Source: Platerodrilus igneus (taxonomy: Eukaryota; Arthropoda; Insecta; Coleoptera; Lycidae). From it: a stretch of DNA of 64,000 nt. The translations under genes and the position numbers were made by a program. The notes beneath the pieces are model-generated. The model was not told the DNA's origin, did no database searches, and worked only from the letters and a program-made list of their open reading frames with translations. Positions 55,933-64,000 of the stretch are shown here, in pieces (the stretch's first letter is position 1; every line of letters begins with the position of its first letter). The stretch lies in NCBI GenBank assembly GCA_036346225.1, contig JARFIW010001082.1, positions 3,472,001 to 3,536,000 of the forward strand. Reading direction: 5' to 3'.

Positions 55933-58564
55933 TTGGATATAACAGCTATCAAATGAAGCTTTAAATTGTTTATTTATTGTTATGATTAAAGAGCGACATT
56001 CTAATACTCTTACGAGTTCATCATTATGTATTGTTTTCGTTTATGAAAATTTATACTTCAACTTAATTAGATATGTAACTTGCATATATCACGTTACTGA
56101 TTTAAAATCTTCTGTTTAGGTATAATTTTACCTCTGCTATCATCTGAGTAGGAAACGTTGTTCATTTACTTACTCTATTCATGAATTTTAATATCTATTC
56201 AGTCAAATTGTAAGTAGGTAACGGATCCGATTTCTACATGTCATAAATTTTGTTACATATTAATTAGAACTAAACATTAAAATCCATTATTAATGTGGAA
56301 TTTAAAATTTATAAAAGCATAATTAAAGAATGCTAAGTTATCTTTTTAAAGAATTTTCTTTTAATCTCTGAATCATAAATACGTTCAATTTTTTTGTGAT
56401 AACATATGAATTGTCAAAAGATATTATGTTACATTATACTTTTTTAAGAAACTTAGAACATTTTTATTTCAAAGAAAAAAGGTATAAAAATTTTCTTTAA
56501 GTATAAAAAGGTACTTTCCATTTATGTCATTTTGAAACATATTGGAGGAGCAAACTGCTGCCTCATGTGTTATGTTATTAATCTTGTAATTTATTTCAGA
56601 TATTTCATTGTTGTAGCCAATTTATGGGTTCTACATTCCCCTTTCTTCCGAATGTAGTGGCGCTCAATATTTAGATTAAATTTTTAATATCTACTCCCAC
56701 CTGAACCATGCTTTTTACCGCTTAGAGTAATGTCTAGAGCATAGCACCGGTAACACCAATTACCTGCATAAGGTAAACGGTAAAACTGCTCTTTTATTAA
56801 TGCTTTACTATTTAGTTATAAATCACTAAAAATATACTACTTATTAATGTAAAACGGTTTAATGACTTGCTGGCACGTTTGAAAATGTTGTTGCCATTAT
56901 GTTTGTAAATATAGGTTAAGTTTATAGTTACGATGATCTAGAGCTGTGGTTTTTAGGGTTGCGTTTGTTTTTTTTAAATAAATAATGTCTGGGAGTAATT
57001 ACCTAAAAACTACAGCTCGCCATTTTCATGAATAATTTTTTACTGTGTTCTGTAAATATTTTGTTCAATTATAAGTTCTTTTTTTGTATGTTTTGTTCTG
57101 AGTGTGAATGAGTGAGTGTATATAAATTTTCTCTCTATTTATTTCAGGTTTCGTTTTAATTTATCTATAGGTAAAAGCCCCGCCCACTCACCGATTGAGC
57201 CCGGTCATCCTTTCTTTCTTTTTATTGGTTTTTTTAGGTTACGTCAATGTACGTAGCAAAGATTTGTCTTGTAAGGGTGTCAACATAGTTGCAATTGTCA
57301 AAACAATATTTATAAAGTTGACGTCTAAATTTTAACTGTTGCTAAACAAAGAAGATTATCTTTATGATATCTCTATGATATGGTAGTATTGTAAGAGTAC
57401 TATATAAAGATCGTTTATTGTTGCAATTTAATATATATAGTTCTTAACATTCCTTGTTTTCTGTCTTCGTCACTGCACCGCAAGCCGCTAGCTGGAGCGG
57501 GCGGGTTTTTTCCCACTGCTGCCTTCCGGTATGGTTTATTTTGGTTAGGTTTTTTTTTTCCCTTTTCTTTCCCTGTGCCTGTTAATCCTATCCCAATTCT
57601 TAATTTTGGCTCGGTTTTTATAGGGACTAGTTCATAAATTTCTGAATTCGTCTTCCTTTTCTCGTTCCTGAAGTCGGCGTGTTACAACTTTTATTTATAC
57701 AACTACTATACAATGTCATTCGGGTTCCTCAAAGATATCTAGTATCTTATGGTTCCATTTTTCTAGTTACTGTCCGCTGCTGCAAAGGAGACGTGCACTA
57801 AAGCCATTGCGTGTTAGTCTTTAACGCAGCTCTTCTTCCACTGGGGTTCTCCACGTGTTTCAGAAGACATTCCAACCATAACAGTAACTGGTATGGTGTT
57901 CTTTTGAAAATGAAAGTTTAAATTTCATAATGGCTAAAATATCATCAATATTAAGAAATAGTTTTAAAAGTTTTTTTAATTTGGTAGTATCCTATTTATA
58001 ACTTCATCATACCTAACAACTTTTTACTGTATTTTATCCTCTGACCTGCTACGTTACAACTTTTCAACGATGGAATGCTCCGGTTGCTCTCTACTTTGTA
58101 ACTGGTCCAGTCGAACTAGGACATTGCAATAAAACCAAAATGATGATTAACTTGCCTATTTAGTAAAATAGCAAAGAAGCATAAATTTAATATCTCCTAA
58201 CCTCAGGACGAGCAGGTGGGGTACCTTTGATATTTCGCAAAATCGTCCATTTTTACATGTATTTCTCCATATGAAAAGCTGAGGTCCGTTTTGCAAATTT
58301 TTGTATCCTGCAAAGCCATCCACTCAAATCACGTGAAGTCGGTTACTTTCACTTAAAATTCACTCCTACACTGTTTCCGCCATATTCTCCACTCGAACAG
58401 TAGGAAATGCCAAGCATAAGATATCATAAAGCCCAGGTAGGAATAAATCAATGAATAAAAATTTAATAAATGGAATGTACATGGTAGCAATCCATATTTT
58501 TCATATATTGTCATTTACAATATAGGATTATTTTATGCGTATATTTTATATGTGCTCCATATAT

Positions 58565-58690
58565 TTAATAGTATATTATTCAACGAGCAAGTTATGATAG
58601 CCATTACCCATTCGGAAGGTTTGCGCCGCGACCCCGTTATGGGGAGCGGCGTAATCCGAATGAGTAACGGTAATAACTCGCGAGTAGACT
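58565..58690. repeat. imperfect hairpin element, copy 2
   Basis: Copy of 28397-28520 with one or two substitutions. Confidence 0.6.
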
Positions 58691-59059
58691 GCTATACCTT
58701 TCCCATGACTACACAAAGCTTCATTATTTGATATTTTCTATACGTTTAAATTAATGGCACAAATATTGACAAGCAAAAATTTATTTGCCAAAGTGTAACA
58801 GTCTACTTCGCATGATACGAAAATTTTACGTCGCGGATTATAAGAAATGGAGGTTTGTACTGATTGGTCAGAGGTGTTGGATTATAATAATAATTCATAA
58901 CTTGGATGTTCCTGATCGGTTAAAGATGTTGGATTATGAATCCATATACCCTACAGAATAATGAGCACTTATATTGACCTATTCTTAAATGCATAAGAAA
59001 TACATAACTAGATAGTAGTAGAAAAAATTGCATAAACTTAACATACACTAACTATATGT

Positions 59060-59620
59060 AAAAACGTATATCATAAAAATAGATGATATATAGCATAGGC
59101 TAATTTGTGACCATGATTGAATTATGTTCAAGCGATAAAGTTAAATATCGCCCAGCAATTAAATGACGTTCGTTATTGTGCGGACTTAAAGCAAGCTTCT
59201 CTTGAGCGATAGTGTAGACATAATGCTTGGACGATCGGATTAAGTTTTGCGTTAGAAATATTCTTTTAAAATCTTCTACGCAGCAAACACAATCATCAAA
59301 GGCATTTCTGTTCCTTATTATAAATCTTTTAATTTATTTAATTTTTTTAGTATCATCAAAGTCGTGGGTAACAAATGATTGCTCGTCTTTATAGTGTGCA
59401 GCTCTTTCTTCTTTGCTGAACATAAAATTCTGATCACGTATACCTTTGATGGTAATCCAATAAATCAGTCATAAGTTTCCTAATGTTTTCATCATTCTCA
59501 ATACTTTCTTGCTAAGTTGTGGAATTCCATAAAAGTTGTTAGAAAGGTAAGTCAGACCTGTCAAAGTATTGCAAGGAACCTCGCCTCATGGTTTCATATG
59601 GATCGTGGTACAATTTCCAT
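59060..59620 (-). pseudogene. inverted C-terminal fragment of DNA polymerase B, copy 3
   Basis: Counterpart of 34590-35140 with the same decayed peptide series on the minus strand, so the inverted arrangement predates duplication of the block. Confidence 0.6.
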
Positions 59621-59644
59621 TATTTTTCATAATTTTAATAGTTA

Positions 59645-61230
59645 TGACAATTAATTCATAATTAAAAGCATCGCCACTGATTTGGATGGTCGTGTAGACG
59701 TGCTGCCAGTAACCAAAGATAAAAATATCTGCTTCACAAAACATGCTCCTGAGAACTTGATCAGCTACAGATTTATCGATAGCTTTCGCTATATGAGCTC
59801 ATCTTTGGAAACATTAGGTTCTTAGCTGAACAAACATCCATTTATAAAAAGTGAATTTTTGCAAATAGATGATGAGCAGTTTGAACTGTTAACTAGAAAA
59901 GATGTCTATCCATACGATATTGTTGATTCGTTTGAAGAACTGGATTATGCATCATTGCGTAGTCAACAAGACTTTTACAAGCTAGGAGATAAAGGAATTA
60001 CTAAGAGGCAGTATGCACACGCTCAGAAAGTTTGGGTGGCATTTAATATTCTGAGTTTGGGACAGTATTCTGATTTATACTTCAAAACAGATGTGATTCT
60101 ATTGGCCGAAGTTTTGGAACAATTCCCCTATTTGACATATGACCTTAACCCCGCCCACTATTATACTTTACCAGGGTTTAGTGCGATGCAATGTTAAAGT
60201 ATACGGGGGATGAACTTGAGTTGTTGACTGATATTGATCAATCATTGTTTATCGAACAGGGTATACGTAGAGGTCTGAGTCAAGTACGTTTGGAACGATG
60301 AGCTTCTGCTAACAGTGAATATTTACCAGCGTATGATCTTTCCAAACCAGATGTGTATTTAATAACCAATACGAATGGGCAATGAGCCAGCCTTTGCTCT
60401 ACGGTGGTTTTGAATAGGGGAGCACCAACATAGGTGTGTTATCAGTTCCTGATAACGCTTCAGAAAGCTTTGACAAATAGACTTAAATTATTAGTAATTC
60501 ATCGAGTGCTAGGATTTAAGCAAAGCTATTGGCTAAAATTCTACATCGACCCAAATACTGAGCTTTGGAAATGTGCAAAGAATGAATTTGAGAAGAACTT
60601 GTTTAAGTTAATGAATAATGCAACCTTTGGCAAAACAATGGAAGGTATACGAAAACGTTGTACTGCGAAGCTTGTACAAAACTAGGTTGGTAGATATGGA
60701 GCCAAAGTTTACGATCCGTATGAAACCAAGAGGCGATATTCTTGGCAATATTTTGACACGTCAAGCTATCCTTTTAACAACGTTTATAAAATTCTACAAT
60801 TTAATAAGAAAGTATTCGGAATGATAAAAGATGAAAATAGTGAGAGACTGATTTTATTCGAATACGATCAAAGATGCACGCGACAAGGATTTTATGTTCA
60901 GCTGAAGAAGGAGCTGTACACACTGAAGAAGAAAATTATTTATTACACACGACTTCGATGTTATTAAGAATATAAAAAGAATTAAAAGCTGTATAATAAG
61001 AAATAGAATTACCTTTGATGATTGTGTTGGTTACGTAAAAGATTTTAAAAGGGTATTTGTAGTGCAAAACTTAACCCAATCGTCCAAACATCATCTCTAA
61101 ATTATCGCTTAAGAGAAGCTTGTTCTAAGTCCGCACGATAACAAATGTCATTTAATTCTTGTGTCTTATTTAACAGTGCCGTTTGGCTATTATTCAATTG
61201 TGGATACCAATTAGACTACGTTATATGTTA
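59645..61230 (+). pseudogene. Polinton-type DNA polymerase B fragment, copy 3
   Basis: Counterpart of 35165-36940. Longest open part 59859-60197; here the frame continues through LEQFPYLTYDLNPAHYYTLP, where copy 1 is frameshifted, so the two copies decayed partly independently. A deletion of about 205 bp near 60463 joins the region after [10 protein letters not shown] to [10 protein letters not shown]. The motif B region [20 protein letters not shown] is present near 60588. The C-terminal part extends to about 61230. Confidence 0.75.
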
Positions 61231-62960
61231 TCTATTTTTATGATATAAGTTTTACATATAGTTATTGTACGTTATGCATATAAAATTTTAAATACCATGA
61301 TCCTCAATCACTTGATTGATATTCTACTACGATTCTATTTTAGTTGTTAAAGATATGTGAATATAGTTTAAATGTGTAACTATTTTTAAATCTATGCAGT
61401 ACATATAAAATATACGTACAAAATAATCCTATATTGTAAATGAGGGTATATGAAAAATATTAATTAATATTATGTATACCTTAATTAATACATTTTTATT
61501 TATTTATTGATTTATTCTTACCTAGGGCATCTCCTATTGATCGAGGCAAGAATAGGACGGAAGAGGCGACGGAGTGAAAGTAACCCTCCATAATAACTTC
61601 TCGTGATTTAAATGGAAGACCTTGTAGGGTACAAAAATTTGCAAAACGGACCTGAGATTTTCTTCTGGAAAAATACATGTAAAACTGAACGATTGTGGGC
61701 CAGAACAAAGGTAGCCTACCTACTAGGGCGTTGTAGACAAATTGATAAAGAATTAAAGCAATGTTCGTCGCATATAAATCGATCATCAAAGTGATGATAA
61801 TACTCAAACCTCGAGTAAATTAATAACATAAAAGCAAACCGCACATTCGCAAAATCGGTGTAATCCCATACAAAAATGCATTAATAACCACACAACAAAA
61901 GCACACTTGTCAATGAGACGCACAATTGATTACTTAAAAATAGATCATTATTATCTTCATTCAGAAAAGTAAAAGATATCATTCTGCAACAAAATATAGT
62001 TATATTTACCATAAGAGAATCATGGTTAACAAATCAAATCAGAAACTCCACTATTAGGCCAGTAAAATGACAAATTTGGAGGTAATAATACTGACTGGGC
62101 TGTTCTAGGGTACTATTTAATATATTGAAAGTCCGCATGTCTAGACGCTACGTTGCGGGCAGGAGAGGGTCCAAAAGGTCCAAAAAAATCAGTTTTTCAC
62201 AAATAACTCGGAAAATATCAACTTTACGGAAATTTATGTTAATATTAAAATTGTAGCTCACAAAATTCTGCACAATTTCGTTTGTTATTCAAGCCTATAC
62301 GACCAAATGGAGCAGATATATAATTTTTTTAAACATCAGTAGTTTTGCGACGCAACGAAAACGCGTACGCGTGTCGCGCATTTTCCCCTAATATCTCGAA
62401 AATGGACTCTCGAATCGAAAAATCTTTTAAGTATAAGTTGTAGAGAATCTTAATTACAAACAATTTTGTTTTTATTCATTTCTGTACGATCCAAGTTCGC
62501 CGAGTTATTAAAGACAATTTTTTTATGTTGATAGTGGATTTTTTGCATGTAAAAATCGGTATTAACTCTGAAAGTATAGGTCGTACACATACAGTATGTA
62601 TAATGTAAGTAGAAACAAATAAAATTTTGAACATGTTGATGTATGCATGAATCCATTTTGGTAAATATAGCTTGAAGTTAAGAGCAAAAAACCTGAAAAA
62701 ATGTCATTTATGAGCGCATTTTGGAAAATAACTTCTTCTGATTGGTTGAAGGCAGTAATGTTATGTATTTTTCTTGAAGATATTTTAATTATCTTTAAAA
62801 TGAGACGTCGTGGAGCTTTTTTCATTGAAACGTTGACGAGTTACAGGCGTTTAAATATTAAAAAAAAAAACAATTTTTGTTAAATTAACATTTTAGTCCA
62901 ATAGTATGTGGATAATAATTTTTCAAAAATTTATTTTATCTTATTTTCATTACTTCATAT

Positions 62961-64000
62961 ATATATATTACTCATATTTAGACCAGGGTAGAAAATTAAA
63001 TAATCACATCAAATAATTTTAATCACCGTGTATAAGGAATTTCATTAAATAATACGCGTTATTAAAACCATGAAGCATAAATAAACTCGGTTGTTTCAGT
63101 AAAAATAAGAAATTTAAATTATTTATAAGACGCTTTATATCAAAAGAAGCAGTATTGAAAAGCTCTGCGTGTAATGTAATTATTCCTATACAAAGAGAAA
63201 TTACGTGCAAAGTTTATATTAATTAACCCTATTTTAAGTAACCGGTAGTAAAACAAAGTGTACGTATAATAATTAATATTTAAGTTGTATTCGCTAAAAA
63301 TGAAAAGGATAGAAATCAATTTTAATTGGAGTTAATTAAACCGTTAATAACATATAATACCTATAGAAACTTGTAAAAACCCAAGATTAAAATACCACGG
63401 AATAAAGCTCTGAGAATTAATATTATTTTGAACACCTGCGTAGTTTAAATATCACATTCGGCGTAAATTCTGCAGATAATTAATGTTTCAAAGAATCTTG
63501 GGGAAAATGTCGCATAATAGTTACGAGAATTGCTAAAGCTGGGTATTTCACACTCCATGTGGACTAAAATAATCGATAATAAAGAATATCAAGTTGCACC
63601 AATAAGAACACGGTAGAGAAGGAAAGAGAAAATGCGTCAAGCAAAGACACATATTGTAGAAGGCGGGATTTAAGCAACGTCACGGGGGTCACAATTGGTT
63701 AAAAATAGGATGCAAATATCAGAGGTAGAACAACAATTTCTGTACAAAATCAATTAGTTTTTCTCGGACATGCTTGCGTGCCGTGTGGAAATTTTCTGAG
63801 ATTTGAATGGGGCGAGTGAAAATTCGTAAAAATCGACGTGCGAGCAACAGACTGGGAACATAGAATGAGGAATTCTTTAGAATTACCCGTTTTAGAGACT
63901 CGACCGACAGACAGGCTTTTTGCTATATATACCGAGATGAAGATAAACAAGCCCTCTTAGACTTTTGACGATTCGATGCGTTAAAAGCTCGTACATACGC
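62961..64000. other. AT-rich terminal stretch, no gene recognised
   Basis: Outside the repeat block. No motif-bearing frame. A TATATATA box at 63924-63931 follows a moderately less AT-rich stretch (63640-63900) and could be a promoter of a gene beyond the window, but there is no supporting evidence. Confidence 0.3.

Larger units (their letters stand above)
55929..62960. repeat. direct repeat block, copy 2 (without LINE)
   Basis: Matches 25744-28684 joined to 34354-38660 in the same orientation. It contains the empty LINE target (58840-58852), the hairpin (58565-58690), the polymerase B pseudogene pair and the start of the TIR element at about 62056. It ends at a short AT tract near 62960. 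Relative to copy 1 it lacks about 205 bp of the polymerase gene near 60463. Confidence 0.85.

Overview
The window looks like a transposon-dense intergenic or heterochromatic stretch of an AT-rich animal genome, most likely an insect. The evidence is mariner/Tc1-type transposases, RNase H-bearing non-LTR retrotransposons, an RTE-like LINE, Penelope-like elements with GIY-YIG domains, Polinton-type DNA polymerase B remnants, a hAT-like element and a tRNA-derived SINE, with long AT-rich spacers. No convincing host gene, rRNA, functional tRNA or CRISPR array is visible. Every recognisable coding region belongs to a mobile element, and all of them carry stops, frameshifts or truncations. The species cannot be fixed from the sequence.

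Layout. 90-780: three head-to-tail SINE copies on the minus strand. 837-6617: a mariner-like element (catalytic spacing DD41D) with about 0.5 kb terminal inverted repeats; a 5'-truncated LINE (1842-5045) sits inside its transposase gene between 15-bp target duplications. 6811-15311: a near-identical 4.25 kb tandem duplication, each unit ending in a mariner pseudogene. 15312-15840: an LTR-like promoter segment on the minus strand. 16290-18600: decayed RTE-like LINE. 18924-19290: SINE. 19430-19660: tail of a probable Tigger/jerky-type transposase. 21346-23317: foldback element with a perfect 9-bp target duplication.

25744-38660 and 55929-62960 are two direct copies of a block of about 7.2 kb carrying a polymerase B pseudogene. 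The first copy is interrupted by a nearly full-length LINE (28685-34353); the second preserves the empty site. Within the first copy 3.27 kb has been tandemly duplicated (35801-39065, 39066-42350). 41039-44352: a TIR element enclosing a 1.3 kb palindrome. 44367-48088: hAT-like element with a perfect 8-bp target duplication and GGGCC-rich ends, hosting a hairpin-bearing MITE-like insert. 49459-55705: two Penelope-like elements head to head with hammerhead-ribozyme-like motifs. 62961-64000: AT-rich sequence without recognised genes.

The elements form a nested and rearranged history rather than a pathway: insertions with intact target duplications, inverted pairs, and two recent tandem duplications that could be real or assembly artefacts. 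The most unusual structures are the polymerase B gene carrying an inverted copy of its own C-terminal region, the head-to-head Penelope pair with inverted flanks, the stem-loop shared by the SINE and a LINE tail, and the foldback element.
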